Assembly: GCF_024347135.1 (NCBI RefSeq)
Contig: NZ_AP024907.1
Location: 425,001 to 489,000 of the forward strand
Direction: 5' to 3'
Origin: Vibrio spartinae
GTDB lineage: Bacteria > Pseudomonadota > Gammaproteobacteria > Enterobacterales > Vibrionaceae
Length of the DNA: 64,000 nucleotides
The notes beneath the pieces were generated by a model. That model was not told where the DNA came from. It saw nothing but the letters and a program-made list of their open reading frames with translations, and made no database searches. The stretch's first letter is position 1. Each line of letters opens with the position of its first letter. Shown here in pieces: positions 37,653 through 49,001 of this stretch. Both the position numbers and the translations under genes were made by a program.

Positions 37653-37940
37653 TTAATGACTACTTAATTTTTCTTTATGCTTATTCAGCTGACGGGTTAA
37701 CTTGTCAACCAGACTATCGATTGCTGCATACATGTTTTCATCTTCTGCGGTCGCATGGATCTCGCCTTGATTGACATGAAGCGTGGCTTCAGCGATTTGT
37801 TGAAGTTTTTCAACACGTAAGATGACCTGTATGCTGTTAATATGGTCAAAATATCGCTCAAGTTTATCAAATTTTGAGTGAACATAGTCTTGCATTGAAT
37901 CGGTCAGATCAATGTGGTGGCCATTAATATTGATTTGCAT
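37653..37940 (-). CDS. hpf: Ribosome hibernation promoting factor (short HPF)
   Basis: This 95-residue protein is a short-form HPF that promotes dimerisation of 70S ribosomes into inactive 100S particles in stationary phase. It shows the S30AE fold sequence (MQININGHHIDLTDSMQDYVHSKFDKLERYFDHI read in segments, then EATLHVNQGEIHATAEDENMYAAIDSLVDKLTRQLNKHKEK). The long-form C-terminal domain is absent. It lies 24 bases after rpoN. Confidence 0.95.
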   Translation of the reverse strand: MQININGHHIDLTDSMQDYVHSKFDKLERYFDHINSIQVILRVEKLQQIAEATLHVNQGEIHATAEDENMYAAIDSLVDKLTRQLNKHKEKLSSH

Positions 37941-37964
37941 AGACTTTCCTTCTCTGTTGGGCCT

Positions 37965-39437
37965 TTATAGTAGGCGTTTACGCTGACTCGATGGGGATAT
38001 ACCCAAAGACTCTCGGTACTTTGCAATGGTACGTCTAGCGACCTGAATCCCCTGATCAGCTAGTAGTGTTGCAATTTTGCTGTCACTGAGTGGTTTTGCC
38101 TGATTTTCTGCGGCAACCAGTTTTTTGATCAGTGCGCGAATTGCGGTTGATGAACATTCTCCACCATTGTCTGTGCTTACGTGGCTAGAGAAAAAGTACT
38201 TCAGCTCGAATATGCCCCGAGGGGTATGCATAAACTTTTGGGTTGTGACCCGTGAGATGGTTGATTCATGCATGTCCACGGCAAGGGCGACATCATTCAG
38301 AACCATCGGTTTCATTGATTCTTCCCCATACTCGAAGAAATCGTGCTGATGTTCAACTATACACTTGGCAACTTTGAGCAACGTCTCGTTTCGACTCTCT
38401 AAACTTTTAATTAACCATTTTGCTTCTTGTAAATTCGTTCGGATATAATTACTGTCTGCGCCATTTCCTCGCCCCAGCGCTGCATATTGCTGGTTGATTT
38501 TTAGTCTTGGCATGCTGTCCGGATTGATCGTGACAACCCATTTTCCCCGGTCTTTGAAGACCGAGACATCTGGAATGACATATTCCGCATGTTCTGCATG
38601 AATATCATTGCCAGGGCGCGGGTTGAGTTCTTGAATAAGTTGCAAAGCGGCTCGTAATTCGTCTTCTTTTAGCTTTGCTTCTTTTTGGATCAGTTTGTAA
38701 TCCCGGTTTCCCAATTGATCAATATGATCAGCCAGCAGGCGTCTGGCTTCGTTGAGCCATGGCGTATCACTGGGATATGTTGCCAGTTGCAATAACAGGC
38801 AGTCCTGTAGATTCAATGATGCGACACCTAAAGGATCAAATTGCTGAATGCGTTTTCTGACCGCCTCGACTTCATCCAGCTCGATATCGTCGTCTTCTTC
38901 ACTTTGAACACTCTCCAGAAGGTCTTCAAGAGAGAGTGTCAGATAGCCGTAGTCGTCGATGGCATCAATGAGCGCCAGAGCAATCGCTCGATCCGTGTCA
39001 CTGAAGGGGGTTAAATCTAATTGCCACAGGAGGTAATCTTGTAGTGTTTGCGTGGTTTCGCCCTGATAGAGCGGTGTATCTTCATCGAGTGAAATACCAG
39101 TACTACCTGTATTGGCACTGTATACATCGTCCCAAGTTGTATCGATCTCAAGTTCATTGCTGATTTCTGATTTTTCAATCATTTCTGAACTATCTTGTGG
39201 CTCCGGCTCGTTATCGGCCACATCAGCAGTTGCTTCTTTTAACGTTTCTGCTTTTTCTTCTTGGGAATTGACTTCATCCTGTGCATCTTCAACATCAAGT
39301 AGTGGGTTGGAATCGAGTGCTTCCTGAATCTCTTGCTGGAGATCTAACGTCGAAAGTTGCAGCAATCGAATCGCTTGCTGCAACTGAGGTGTCATGGCTA
39401 ACTGTTGACCTAACTTGAGTTGTAGTGACGGTTTCAT
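37965..39437 (-). CDS. rpoN: RNA polymerase sigma-54 factor
   Basis: This 490-residue sigma factor directs transcription from -24/-12 promoters with enhancer-binding activators (nitrogen, flagella, quorum-sensing genes in Vibrio). Region I is Gln/Leu-rich ([23 protein letters not shown]), and an acidic region II spans about 50-130. The core-binding and HTH regions follow ([25 protein letters not shown], then [30 protein letters not shown]). The RpoN box is present as [11 protein letters not shown] near the C-terminus. It is central to the conserved lptB-rpoN-hpf-ptsN-rapZ-ptsO order. Confidence 0.97.
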   Translation of the reverse strand: MKPSLQLKLGQQLAMTPQLQQAIRLLQLSTLDLQQEIQEALDSNPLLDVEDAQDEVNSQEEKAETLKEATADVADNEPEPQDSSEMIEKSEISNELEIDTTWDDVYSANTGSTGISLDEDTPLYQGETTQTLQDYLLWQLDLTPFSDTDRAIALALIDAIDDYGYLTLSLEDLLESVQSEEDDDIELDEVEAVRKRIQQFDPLGVASLNLQDCLLLQLATYPSDTPWLNEARRLLADHIDQLGNRDYKLIQKEAKLKEDELRAALQLIQELNPRPGNDIHAEHAEYVIPDVSVFKDRGKWVVTINPDSMPRLKINQQYAALGRGNGADSNYIRTNLQEAKWLIKSLESRNETLLKVAKCIVEHQHDFFEYGEESMKPMVLNDVALAVDMHESTISRVTTQKFMHTPRGIFELKYFFSSHVSTDNGGECSSTAIRALIKKLVAAENQAKPLSDSKIATLLADQGIQVARRTIAKYRESLGISPSSQRKRLL

Positions 39438-39509
39438 TCAGTTTCGATTGCCTTATTCTGTGTTGCCGTATTCTGATGTTTGTCTGGTCCAATCCCGTTC
39501 TTACTTTAA

Positions 39510-40235
39510 TCATAGACGGAATTGTTCACCGAGATAAACCTGTTTGACCTGCTCGTTATTGAGAACTTCTTGAGGTGTTCCTTCTGCGATCAGGCTTCCT
39601 TGACTTACGATATAGGCTTTTTCACAAACATCCAAGGTTTCCCTGACATTATGATCAGTAATCAAAACACCGAGTCCCCGATCCCGGAGGTGCTCAATAA
39701 TTTTTTTAATATCAATGACTGAAATGGGGTCAACCCCGGCAAACGGTTCATCCAACAAAATGAATTGCGGGTTGGCAGCCAGGGCCCGAGCGATTTCTAC
39801 ACGGCGTCGTTCACCACCAGAGAGCGCCATACCTGCACTATAGCGAATATGTCCGATATGGAATTCTTCCAGCAAGTCTTCGAGTTTGTCCTGACGCTCT
39901 TCTCGCGACATTTTCTCCCGGGTTTGCAATACCGCCATGATGTTGTCTTCAACAGAGAGCTTCCGAAAAATAGAGGCCTCTTGTGGCAGGTAACCGATGC
40001 CCATGCGAGAGCGCTGATGCATTGGCAGAATACTGATGTCTTGGTCATTAATTTGGATCGAGCCTTCATCCCGGGCGACCAAGCCGACAATCATGTAAAA
40101 CGACGTGGTCTTGCCTGCACCGTTCGGACCAAGCAGGCCGACAATTTGTCCTGACTCTACCTGTAGACTGACATCAGAGACGACTTTTCTCTTTTTATAG
40201 CTTTTGGCTAAATGCTCTGCTTTTAGTATGGCCAT
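39510..40235 (-). CDS. lptB: Lipopolysaccharide export ABC ATPase LptB
   Basis: This 241-residue ATPase drives LptFG to pull LPS from the inner membrane. It has Walker [23 protein letters not shown]-loop [12 protein letters not shown], signature [16 protein letters not shown], Walker [14 protein letters not shown] and the switch His in [11 protein letters not shown]. The ending VYLGEQFRL is typical. It starts three bases after lptA. LptF and LptG are encoded elsewhere. Confidence 0.97.
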   Translation of the reverse strand: MAILKAEHLAKSYKKRKVVSDVSLQVESGQIVGLLGPNGAGKTTSFYMIVGLVARDEGSIQINDQDISILPMHQRSRMGIGYLPQEASIFRKLSVEDNIMAVLQTREKMSREERQDKLEDLLEEFHIGHIRYSAGMALSGGERRRVEIARALAANPQFILLDEPFAGVDPISVIDIKKIIEHLRDRGLGVLITDHNVRETLDVCEKAYIVSQGSLIAEGTPQEVLNNEQVKQVYLGEQFRL

Positions 40236-40238
40236 GGT

Positions 40239-40736
40239 TTATTCTTTATTGGTTGCCTGCGGTTGCAGGACTGTTGATACACGCTCGTTTGAATTTCCGT
40301 CTGCAATGAGTTTTTGTGCAGAAATCTTGTAACGGATTTTGGTACTGTGAATCACACTGTCATCTTGTGATAGCATTGCTTTATCCGTCATGGTCAATTG
40401 GTCCGCAGCCATTTGATAATTGAGTTTCTTGGCTTCGCCATAGAGCGTTTTCCCTTCATCGGTTAACTGAGAAAACGTGGCCAGATTACCGAACCCCTGA
40501 ATTGTCTCGATCTGCCCGTCTTGAGGATTTCGAGTCACGATTAATTTGTCAGCATGGATATTAATGCTTCCCTGTTTGAGGGTCACATTACCTACAAACG
40601 TCACCTGATTACTTTTTAAATCAAGTTGCTGACTATCTGAATCGATGTAAACCGGTTGTTCGGTATCTGTTGATAATGCCAAAGCGCCGCTTGAGATAAA
40701 CAGGCAAGCAAGCAAACTAAGGTGCGAGATTTTCAT
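40239..40736 (-). CDS. lptA: Periplasmic LPS transport protein LptA
   Basis: From ATG 40736 (MKISHLSLLACLFIS) this is a 165-residue exported protein with signal cleavage near SGALALS. The mature part is an OstA/LptA beta-jellyroll: YIDSDSQQLDLKSNQVTFVGNVTLKQGSINIHADKL, then IQGFGNLATFSQ and GEAKKLNYQMAADQLTMTDKAMLSQ. It polymerises into the bridge that carries LPS across the periplasm. The start overlaps the lptC end by 20 bases, and lptB follows within three bases. Confidence 0.94.
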   Translation of the reverse strand: MKISHLSLLACLFISSGALALSTDTEQPVYIDSDSQQLDLKSNQVTFVGNVTLKQGSINIHADKLIVTRNPQDGQIETIQGFGNLATFSQLTDEGKTLYGEAKKLNYQMAADQLTMTDKAMLSQDDSVIHSTKIRYKISAQKLIADGNSNERVSTVLQPQATNKE

Positions 40737-41280
40737 ATCTACCCTGTACATGGTTATAAAGTAAGGCGTTATGATCGGCAAAATTGCCTTTCATCGCCTG
40801 ACCTTGTGTTTCAAATAGTGGACCTTCCAGTAAGACGGATGTGTCTGTCCAAAAATCACGGTTATCCAGTTGCATACTGAGTTTTGCAGTTTTGAGTGAC
40901 TCAAAACTGGAATTCTCAAGTAAGTTTTTACCAATCACGTTGTCGTAAAGCGTTAATATCTTATTCTTTGTCAGAATTCCCCGTTGAGCCGTCACTTTCC
41001 ATTCCATGACTCGTCCATCACGGTAAACCTGTAAAATCGGATGCTCGAATATGGTGTTGCCACTTTTGGCATAATAATCCAGGTGAGTTGATGTGATGGT
41101 ATAACTTCTCACACCGTCTGCACCATACGAAATATTTGAAAGATGTTCTCCACTAAACATCGGTAGCTCCGTATTCGGAGCTACTTGTACATTTGCTTTT
41201 CTTTCATTATCGATCAAGTAGTAAATTGACCAGCAGATAATGAAAAATAAGAGTATATAGATCGTACGAGCCAGACTCAT
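40717..41280 (-). CDS. lptC: LPS export system protein LptC
   Basis: This 187-residue bitopic protein has one N-terminal helix (TIYILLFFIICWSIYYLI) and a periplasmic LptC domain (LPMFSGEHLSNISYGADGVRSYTI, FEHPILQVYRDGRVMEWKVTAQRGIL, LYDNVIGKNLL). It accepts LPS from LptFG and passes it to LptA. Its start overlaps kdsC by four bases. Confidence 0.94.
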   Translation of the reverse strand: MSLARTIYILLFFIICWSIYYLIDNERKANVQVAPNTELPMFSGEHLSNISYGADGVRSYTITSTHLDYYAKSGNTIFEHPILQVYRDGRVMEWKVTAQRGILTKNKILTLYDNVIGKNLLENSSFESLKTAKLSMQLDNRDFWTDTSVLLEGPLFETQGQAMKGNFADHNALLYNHVQGRYENLAP

Positions 41281-41834
41281 ATACTCAAACCTTTGTGCAT
41301 TTCCAGCTCACCCCGGGACTGTAAGATTAAATCACAGACTTCCCGTACAGCACCATGACCGCCCGACATTGTCGTGACGTAGTTTGCTCTTTTGACCAGT
41401 AATGGATGACCGTCGGCAACACAAACTTTTAACGCCACTTGCTCCATGACCGGCCAATCAATCAAATCATCACCGATATAAGCGGTATGTTCCGGTAAAA
41501 TCTGTGTTTTTTGACAAATGTCAGCATATGCGCTCACTTTATCATCTTGCCCCTGATAAATCAGTGAAATACCCAGAGCTTTCATTCGGTTTTCGACTAT
41601 TTTTGAGTGTCTGCCGGTCACAACTGCAACCTCAATACCAGCATTCATCAGCGATTTTATGCCGTAGCCGTCTCGGGTATGAAAGGCTTTCAGCTCTTCC
41701 CCTTGATTGCCTAAGTAAATTCGGCCATCGGAGAAAACACCATCAACATCACAGATGAGTAATTGGAGTCGGCTCGCCACTTCCCAAATGGATGATGTCA
41801 CCGGGCCGTAAAGTGTTTCAACCATATTTGTCAC
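41277..41834 (-). CDS. kdsC: 3-deoxy-D-manno-octulosonate-8-phosphate phosphatase
   Basis: KdsC removes phosphate from KDO-8-P in lipid A/LPS core synthesis. The 185-residue HAD-C0 enzyme has LLICDVDGVFSDGRIYLGNQGEELKAFHTRDGYGIKSL (two Asp nucleophile residues in DVDG), VVTGRHSKIVENRM and IGDDLIDWPVME. I use the GTG at 41834, seven bases after GGAG and overlapping the kdsD stop; the ATG at 41825 has a poor ribosome-site spacing. Confidence 0.94.
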   Translation of the reverse strand: MTNMVETLYGPVTSSIWEVASRLQLLICDVDGVFSDGRIYLGNQGEELKAFHTRDGYGIKSLMNAGIEVAVVTGRHSKIVENRMKALGISLIYQGQDDKVSAYADICQKTQILPEHTAYIGDDLIDWPVMEQVALKVCVADGHPLLVKRANYVTTMSGGHGAVREVCDLILQSRGELEMHKGLSI

Positions 41835-42805
41835 TACATCACTCCTGCTTTCAGAAGGTCGTGCATATTGAGAGCGCCGACCAGCCGGCCGTTTTCAACC
41901 AACATCAAACCGTTGATTCGTTTTTCCTGCATTAAATTAAGCCCTTCAACTGCAAGAATGTGAGGTGATGCTGTGGTTGGATTTTGGGTCATCACATCAC
42001 AAATTTTTGCACTGTGAATATCAATACGTTTGTCCAGAATTCGTCGGAGATCGCCATCGGTAAAAATACCGAGTAGTTTTTGTTGTTGATCGACTACGGC
42101 TGTCATGCCTAACCCTTTTTGACTAATCTCCATCAAGGCATCACGAATCAAAGCATCAGGACTGACGAGAGGGAGTTGATCACCAGAATGCATAATGTCA
42201 CCCAATTTGAGTAACAGTTTGCGACCCAAGGCGCCTCCCGGATGTGAGAGTGCGAAGTCTTCTTGAGTGAATCCGCGCGCTTGTAAGAGCGTAATCGCGA
42301 GCGCATCCCCCATCACCAGCGTTGCTGTGGCACTGGATGTCGGAGCAAGCCCTAACGGACAAGCCTCTTCCGGAACGGAAACTTGTAAATGGAGATCAGC
42401 AAGTTTAGCCATATTGGACTGTGGATTACCGGTCATGCTGATGATGCGAATTGAGCGACGTTTTAATACTGGGTAAAGCGGCAGTATCTCTGATGATTCC
42501 CCTGAGTAGGAGATCGCAATCACGATATCGCCTGCAGAGATCATGCCGAGATCCCCGTGTGCTGCTTCGCCCGGATGAACAAAGAATGAGGGTGTTCCGG
42601 TACTCGCAAGGGTCGCAGCCATTTTTTTACCGATATGGCCGGATTTGCCCATGCCCATGACAATAATTTTGCCCTGCGTATTACTCAGGATCATGTCGCA
42701 GGCTTGGCAGAAATGCTCGTCAATATATTGTTCTATTTGTTGTAAGCATTTGATTTCTACGTTCAAAACCCATTTTGCTGACTGAGTGTAGTTCAGTTGT
42801 GACAT
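41834..42805 (-). CDS. kdsD: Arabinose-5-phosphate isomerase KdsD
   Basis: KdsD converts ribulose-5-phosphate to arabinose-5-phosphate, the KDO precursor. From ATG 42805 (MSQLNYTQSAKWVL; GGAG precedes it) it has 323 residues. It shows a SIS domain (IIVMGMGKSGHIGKKMAATLASTGTPSFFVHPGEAAHGDLGMI, then AISYSGESSEILPLYPVLKR) and two C-terminal CBS domains (GDIMHSGDQLPLVSPDA and DVMTQNPTTASPHILAVEGLNLMQEKRINGLMLV). It is coupled to kdsC. Confidence 0.96.
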   Translation of the reverse strand: MSQLNYTQSAKWVLNVEIKCLQQIEQYIDEHFCQACDMILSNTQGKIIVMGMGKSGHIGKKMAATLASTGTPSFFVHPGEAAHGDLGMISAGDIVIAISYSGESSEILPLYPVLKRRSIRIISMTGNPQSNMAKLADLHLQVSVPEEACPLGLAPTSSATATLVMGDALAITLLQARGFTQEDFALSHPGGALGRKLLLKLGDIMHSGDQLPLVSPDALIRDALMEISQKGLGMTAVVDQQQKLLGIFTDGDLRRILDKRIDIHSAKICDVMTQNPTTASPHILAVEGLNLMQEKRINGLMLVENGRLVGALNMHDLLKAGVM

Positions 42806-42826
42806 TCTCAACTCCGTTCTCTTTGA

Positions 42827-43792
42827 CTACGCGCTCATGTTCATGAACAAATAAGTCTGATAGACAATAAATATAGCGAACAGAATAAATCCTTCGATTC
42901 TGTTGATGCTTCGCGATTTTCCTAATGCCATCAAGACCAGAAGCAGAGAAAGCCCCAACATGACCCAAAAGTCTCTTTCCATGGCATGTTCGCTGATGAT
43001 TGAAGGATTCAGAATCCCAGGGATACCCATTACCGCTAGAATGTTGAACACATTCGAACCGATAATATTACCCACGGCCATATCATCTTCACCTTTCAGT
43101 ACCCCAGCCAGTGAGGCAGCGAGTTCAGGCAAGCTGGTTCCTATCGCAATAATCGTCAGACCGATGACGAGATCACTCATGCCAAAATATTTGGCAATGA
43201 TGACGGCATTGCTCACGAGAATCTCAGCAGCCAGTGGCAGCAGGATCAACCCGACAATGACCCAGAACAGCGCTATTTTACTATTAATACCTTCTGGCAC
43301 TTCTGACTCTTGTTCAGCCAGAAGCCGGTCTTTCTGATCGCTTTCACTGCGGCTGATTTTGAGCATTGCCAGAATAAACATGGCAAACACAACAAATAGT
43401 AAGACGCCTTCATAGAAACCAAGGTGTCCATCCCAAAGAATCACACCAGATAGTAATGTGACTCCAATCATGAATGGAAGTTCTCTGCGTAGCAGTTCTG
43501 AGTTAATCGATAATGGTTTAATGAGGGCCGTTATACCGAGAATTAATGCGATATTGGCAATATTAGAACCCAGAATGTTACCAACAGCGGTATCGGTTTT
43601 GTTGGCCAGCGCTGCCGTTGCAGAAACCATCATCTCTGGTGCTGATGAGCCCATTGCAATGATTGTCATACCAATCACTAACGGTGAAATCCCAATATTG
43701 CGTGCCAGCGCTGCAGAACCAAAAACCAACCGATCTGCACTCCATACCAGTAAGATGAGTCCGACAATCAATAAAGCAACAGCTGTAAGCAT
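42827..43792 (-). CDS. yrbG: Calcium/sodium antiporter YrbG (K+-dependent NCX-like)
   Basis: From ATG 43792 (MLTAVALLIVGLILLVWSADRL, AGGAAT ribosome site) it is 321 residues with about ten helices. Both alpha-repeat signatures of the CaCA superfamily are visible: GMTIIAMGSSAPEMMVSATAAL...GNILGSNIANIALILG and GLTIIAIGTSLPELAASLAGVL...GNIIGSNVFNILAVMGI. An acidic loop separates the halves. It should exchange Ca2+ for Na+. It heads the kdsD-kdsC-lptCAB-rpoN block. Confidence 0.94.
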   Translation of the reverse strand: MLTAVALLIVGLILLVWSADRLVFGSAALARNIGISPLVIGMTIIAMGSSAPEMMVSATAALANKTDTAVGNILGSNIANIALILGITALIKPLSINSELLRRELPFMIGVTLLSGVILWDGHLGFYEGVLLFVVFAMFILAMLKISRSESDQKDRLLAEQESEVPEGINSKIALFWVIVGLILLPLAAEILVSNAVIIAKYFGMSDLVIGLTIIAIGTSLPELAASLAGVLKGEDDMAVGNIIGSNVFNILAVMGIPGILNPSIISEHAMERDFWVMLGLSLLLVLMALGKSRSINRIEGFILFAIFIVYQTYLFMNMSA

Positions 43793-44319
43793 GTGTATTC
43801 CTAGTGGGTAAAGATAAAAATATTTAACCGTCGATTTTGACGTTTTGGCTTGCAAAAGAAAAGTGAAACCTCTTCATTTATTCATCAAAGATTGCAGATT
43901 TAGATTCATTTCTCTTTCTGAGTGAATTCAAAATGTTGCTCAGCCAACCCTGTCAATGACCGAATGGTATTCTCTATCTATATTTGTCGGACACCTGTAA
44001 GCGCCCTGACAAAGGAGGAGCATATTACCATCAAAATGGAAAATAGGGATGTCAAAGTGGTGCGGGCTGTCTGTTTTTTCGACAGGGCGATGGGGCGAGA
44101 TTTGATGCAATAAAGTAAGGCGATGATTCTTGCGCCAGTGATGGTATGATACAGCTTGTCTGACGTGATGTTCAGCATTGATATTTTAAAGGTATCATGA
44201 GGTCAGCAGCATCATGATACAGTGCTTTAAACTTTTGAAATTATACTTATGATTGCATTTTTTGTTCATGATGGATGACGTCATAACAATGAATATAGGA
44301 AAGGAACGATAGGCTGTAT
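43793..44319. other. 527-base intergenic region between yrbG and mlaF
   Basis: This region lies between two divergent conserved gene blocks and must contain promoters for both. I see no credible gene; the short frames here have no family features. A notable element is a 9-bp perfect inverted repeat GTATCATGA (44192-44200) / TCATGATAC (44212-44220) about 100 bases before mlaF. Confidence 0.45.
44192..44220. repeat. Inverted repeat upstream of mlaF
   Basis: GTATCATGA and TCATGATAC are exact reverse complements separated by 11 bases, about 100 bases upstream of the mlaF start. It could be an operator or a small hairpin. Confidence 0.5.
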
Positions 44320-45123
44320 ATGTCCGAGTCTGATCTGGTAACGATTAACAATCTGACGTTTTCTCGTGGTGACAGAAAGATTTTTGATGATGTGTCACTC
44401 CATGTCCCTCAGGGAAAAGTAACCGCGATTATGGGGCCTTCTGGGATTGGGAAAACGACTTTGCTCCGTTTGATTGGCGGGCAACTGCTGCCTGAATCCG
44501 GAGAAATCTGGTTTGATGGCGTAAATATCCCAGTTTTGGGGCGCAGCAAGCTTTATCAGGCACGCAAGAAAATGAGTATGCTATTTCAGTCCGGTGCGTT
44601 ATTTACCGACCTGAATGTGTTCGACAATGTGGCATTCCCGTTACGGGAGCATACCGCATTGAGTGAAGCATTCATTCGTACGCTGGTATTACTTAAGTTG
44701 GAAGCGGTTGGTTTGCGAGGGGCGGCGTATCTGATGCCGAGTGAACTATCCGGCGGGATGGCCCGTCGTGCGGCACTTGCCCGGTCAATTGCACTGGATC
44801 CTGAGTTGATTATGTTTGATGAGCCTTTCGTCGGACAAGACCCCATGACCATGGGCGTATTGGTTGAATTAATTCGTCATCTGAATCAAGCTTTGGGAAT
44901 CACATCGATTGTGGTCTCTCACGATGTTCCGGAAGTAATGAGTATTGCGGATTGGGTATATATTCTCGCCGACGGGAAAATCATAGCCAAAGGTTCGCCT
45001 GAATCATTGAGACAGAACAATGATCCAAGGGTCAGACAATTTTTACAGGGTGACGCTGACGGGCCGGTTCCTTTCCGCTATCCTGCGCCATCACTTGAGA
45101 AGGACCTATTTCATGTTGGCTAG
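44320..45123 (+). CDS. mlaF: Phospholipid transport ABC ATPase MlaF
   Basis: This 267-residue ATPase drives the MlaFEDB inner-membrane complex that trades phospholipid with the outer membrane via MlaC. It has Walker [20 protein letters not shown]-loop [14 protein letters not shown], signature [16 protein letters not shown], Walker [14 protein letters not shown] and switch His [10 protein letters not shown]. The C-terminal tail, which docks to the neighbouring subunit, is present. It overlaps mlaE by 11 bases. Confidence 0.96.
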   Translation: MSESDLVTINNLTFSRGDRKIFDDVSLHVPQGKVTAIMGPSGIGKTTLLRLIGGQLLPESGEIWFDGVNIPVLGRSKLYQARKKMSMLFQSGALFTDLNVFDNVAFPLREHTALSEAFIRTLVLLKLEAVGLRGAAYLMPSELSGGMARRAALARSIALDPELIMFDEPFVGQDPMTMGVLVELIRHLNQALGITSIVVSHDVPEVMSIADWVYILADGKIIAKGSPESLRQNNDPRVRQFLQGDADGPVPFRYPAPSLEKDLFHVG

Positions 45124-45904
45124 TTTTATTCAGTTTGCCGTTCACACTGGGCGGAGAACATTTGATATCTGTGAAGCATTTGGTCGTGCGACATTTATGT
45201 TGCTGGGTGCTTTACTGAGCCGGCCTCACCCGGTGAAAAATTTTCCGCTGCTCATGAAGCAAATCTATAGTGTCGGTGTGCTATCCATGGCCATTATCAT
45301 TGTATCGGGATTGTTTATCGGCATGGTTGTGAGTTTGCAGGGCTATGTCATTCTGGTTGATTATGGGGCTGAAGGTAGTCTGGGAACTCTGGTTTCGCTG
45401 TCGTTATTACGTGAATTAGGGCCGGTGGTGACCGCCTTGCTATTTGCCGGACGAGCCGGTTCGGCACTGACGGCTGAAATTGGGTTAATGAAAGCCACCG
45501 AGCAGTTGTCGAGTCTTGAAATGATGGCTGTTGATCCATTGAAGCGGGTTATCGCACCTCGGTTTTGGGCCGGTGTCATTTCAATGCCAGTATTGGCGAT
45601 GATCTTTATGGCTGTCGGTATCTGGGGTGGGCAGTTGGTTGGTGTAGACTGGAAGGGGATTGACGATGGCAGTTTCTGGTCAACCATTCAGGCCAATGTC
45701 GAGTTAGGTCATGATATTGGTAACAGTATGGTGAAATGCTTTGCGTTTGCTTTTACCGTCGTATGGATTGCTCTGTTTAATGGGTATGATGCGATGCCAA
45801 CCTCTGAAGGTATCAGCCGAGCGACAACGAAAACAGTGGTCTATTCGTCTCTCGCTGTTTTAGGTCTTGATTTTGTTTTAACCGCACTGATGTTTGGGAA
45901 CTAA
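45113..45904 (+). CDS. mlaE: Phospholipid transport permease MlaE
   Basis: From ATG 45113 ([22 protein letters not shown] ribosome site) it is 263 residues; the frame extends upstream into mlaF but without family support. It shows the MlaE/permease-domain blocks: [94 protein letters not shown] and the [14 protein letters not shown] ending. Five to six membrane helices. It forms a dimer with MlaF. Confidence 0.95.
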   Translation: MLASFIQFAVHTGRRTFDICEAFGRATFMLLGALLSRPHPVKNFPLLMKQIYSVGVLSMAIIIVSGLFIGMVVSLQGYVILVDYGAEGSLGTLVSLSLLRELGPVVTALLFAGRAGSALTAEIGLMKATEQLSSLEMMAVDPLKRVIAPRFWAGVISMPVLAMIFMAVGIWGGQLVGVDWKGIDDGSFWSTIQANVELGHDIGNSMVKCFAFAFTVVWIALFNGYDAMPTSEGISRATTKTVVYSSLAVLGLDFVLTALMFGN

Positions 45905-45906
45905 AC

Positions 45907-46398
45907 ATGCAACAAACACGAAAAATAGAATTTTGGGTGGGCACTTTCGTTATTGCCGGAATTTGCGCAATTTTGGTGATGATTTTTCAAGTCGCTGATG
46001 TAAAAGGTCTGGGAGCGGATGATACTTATCAACTGACCGCAGAGTTTGACAATATTGGCAGTCTGAAAGTTCGTTCTCCTGTTAAGGTCGGCGGTGTGGT
46101 TATCGGTCGGGTGTCTGACATCAGCTTGGATCCACAGTCATTGAAGCCGATGGTGAAATTATCAATCAGCAGTCGGTATAAAGAATTTCCCGCGACGTCT
46201 AGTCTGCAGATTTTGACATCCGGGTTGATTGGTGAACAGTATATTAGTTTAGTGCCCGGATTTGTCTGGGGAGATGAAACCGAGTTGCTGGGTAATGGCG
46301 ACAAGGTTGAAGATACGAAGTCTGCATTAGTGCTGGAAAATCTGATCGGGCAGTTCCTCTATCGGAGCGGTAATTCCGGTGATGATAAGAAAGAGTAG
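45907..46398 (+). CDS. mlaD: Phospholipid transport MCE-domain protein MlaD
   Basis: This 163-residue protein has one N-terminal helix (WVGTFVIAGICAILVMIFQVA) and a single MCE domain (LTAEFDNIGSLKVRSPVKVGGVVIGRVSDISLD, then ISSRYKEFPATSSLQILTSGLIGEQYISLVPG). Hexamers form a ring on the periplasmic side of MlaFE with a central hydrophobic channel for lipids. It starts two bases after mlaE. Confidence 0.96.
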   Translation: MQQTRKIEFWVGTFVIAGICAILVMIFQVADVKGLGADDTYQLTAEFDNIGSLKVRSPVKVGGVVIGRVSDISLDPQSLKPMVKLSISSRYKEFPATSSLQILTSGLIGEQYISLVPGFVWGDETELLGNGDKVEDTKSALVLENLIGQFLYRSGNSGDDKKE

Positions 46399-46419
46399 GC
46401 AGACACGAAGGAGTAAGGA

Positions 46420-47058
46420 ATGTTAATGCGCTATATGATATTACTGGTGGTTTTGTTCTGTTCTATGACCAGTCAGGCGGAAACCATTGATATGCACAAT
46501 CCTTATCAGATGATGAAGCAGGTGTCTGAACAGACGTTTCAGCGTTTGAAATCCGAGCAAGGTAAGATTCATCAGGATCCAAGCTATTTAAAAGTGATCG
46601 TCAAAGATGAACTGATGCCTTATGTCAATTATCAGTACGCGGCGCTAAAGCTATTAGGTCCTTACCTGAAAGGTGCCAAGAGAGATGACGTACTGGCATT
46701 TATCAATGCATTTCAAGGGTATCTCATTAGTAGTTATGCGCAGGTTTTAACGCAGTACAGTGATCAAGCCATTCAATTCGGACCAGCGCCGAAAATCGAT
46801 GCAACAGACCGGATTACGACCGTGATGGTCAATATTATCGATACACCGAATCCTGATATTAAACTTGAGTTTAAACTGAGAAAATCGAAGTCGGGTGAGT
46901 GGCAGGCTTTCGATATGATAGCTGAAGGTATCAGTATGCTATCCAGTAAACGCTCGGAGTGGAGCGGTAAAATTAATAACGATGGTATCTTAGCGGTGGC
47001 GAATGAGTTGAAAGCGCTCTCTCAGCAACCGATAACAATTGAGAAGAAAAAGTCATGA
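46420..47058 (+). CDS. mlaC: Periplasmic phospholipid-binding protein MlaC
   Basis: This 212-residue exported protein (signal peptide to about SQAETI) belongs to the Tol_Tol_Ttg2 family. It carries one phospholipid between MlaA at the outer membrane and MlaFEDB. It shows DELMPYVNYQYAALKLLGPYLKGAKRDDVLAFINAFQGYLISSYAQVLTQY and the FDMIAEGISMLSSKRSEWSGKINNDGI region. The ATG at 46420 follows GGAGTAAGGA; one of its two nearby ATGs could serve. It overlaps mlaB by four bases. Confidence 0.95.
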   Translation: MLMRYMILLVVLFCSMTSQAETIDMHNPYQMMKQVSEQTFQRLKSEQGKIHQDPSYLKVIVKDELMPYVNYQYAALKLLGPYLKGAKRDDVLAFINAFQGYLISSYAQVLTQYSDQAIQFGPAPKIDATDRITTVMVNIIDTPNPDIKLEFKLRKSKSGEWQAFDMIAEGISMLSSKRSEWSGKINNDGILAVANELKALSQQPITIEKKKS

Positions 47059-47381
47059 CACATCCGCAGTGGCATCCGCTTGAGCAGGGTGAAATTGAGT
47101 TAAGTGGGGCGCTGGATCGGGAAACTGTCCCCGGACTGTGGCAGTTTCTGCAGCAATGGCAGCCAACGGATGAGCGAATCATGCTTTCACTTGAAAATGT
47201 GGTACGGGTCGATTCCGCAGGCATGGTATTGCTGATCCACTTAATAGAACATGCAAAAAAACGAAACTGTCATATAATGCTCAGTTTCGTGCCAGAGCAA
47301 CTCCACATGTTATTTCAGTTAAGTAACGTTGAGTCGCTCGTAACAAACCATATTTCAGAATCAGTAATTAGGGGTAGATAG
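47055..47381 (+). CDS. mlaB: STAS-domain protein MlaB
   Basis: This 108-residue STAS protein binds MlaF and stabilises or activates the transporter. The conserved core is [49 protein letters not shown] with the exposed Ser of the STAS loop, and a helical end ([14 protein letters not shown]). Its stop overlaps the GTG start of ibaG. Confidence 0.92.
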   Translation: MTHPQWHPLEQGEIELSGALDRETVPGLWQFLQQWQPTDERIMLSLENVVRVDSAGMVLLIHLIEHAKKRNCHIMLSFVPEQLHMLFQLSNVESLVTNHISESVIRGR

Positions 47382-47635
47382 TGGATAGTGCACAAGTACA
47401 AGAGATTTTAGATGAGGCACTTCATCTTCACGAAATCCATGTTAAAGGGGAAGGCAGCCATTTTGAAGTGATCGCAGTTGATGAATGCTTCGATGGGATG
47501 AGCCGAGTGAAGAAACAGCAGTTCATCTACGCCCCCTTAATGACATATATTCAGCGTAATGAAATTCATGCCGTTTCCATCAAAGCCTACACCCCGGCAG
47601 AATGGGAACGCGATAGAAAACTGATGTCTTTGTAA
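47381..47635 (+). CDS. ibaG: BolA-family protein IbaG
   Basis: This 84-residue BolA-like protein starts at GTG 47381, overlapping the mlaB stop by one base. It has the BolA fold sequence ([48 protein letters not shown]) with a conserved His and the RVxRQ-like helix. IbaG binds [2Fe-2S] clusters together with monothiol glutaredoxin and is linked to acid stress. The mlaB-ibaG-murA order matches E. coli. Confidence 0.94.
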   Translation: MDSAQVQEILDEALHLHEIHVKGEGSHFEVIAVDECFDGMSRVKKQQFIYAPLMTYIQRNEIHAVSIKAYTPAEWERDRKLMSL

Positions 47636-47641
47636 GGTTGA

Positions 47642-48910
<1,269 letters not shown>

Positions 48911-48926
48911 TGAATTGTCGGACTGA

Positions 48927-48957
48927 GTCGAAACTGTAGCGTTTTCGGCTTTTTTAT
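48927..48957 (+). terminator. Likely terminator of the mla-murA operon
   Basis: GTCGAAAC and GTTTTCGGC pair with one bulge and one G-U pair and are followed by six T. It lies 17 bases after the murA stop. Confidence 0.55.
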
Positions 48958-49001
48958 TTGTGGGGCTGGCGCGTTAACGGTAGCCCTTGTAGGAGAACAG
49001 A

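Noticed and set aside
43922..44178. Short frames on both strands between yrbG and mlaF
   Set aside because: No ribosome sites, no recognisable domains, and they overlap each other on opposite strands.
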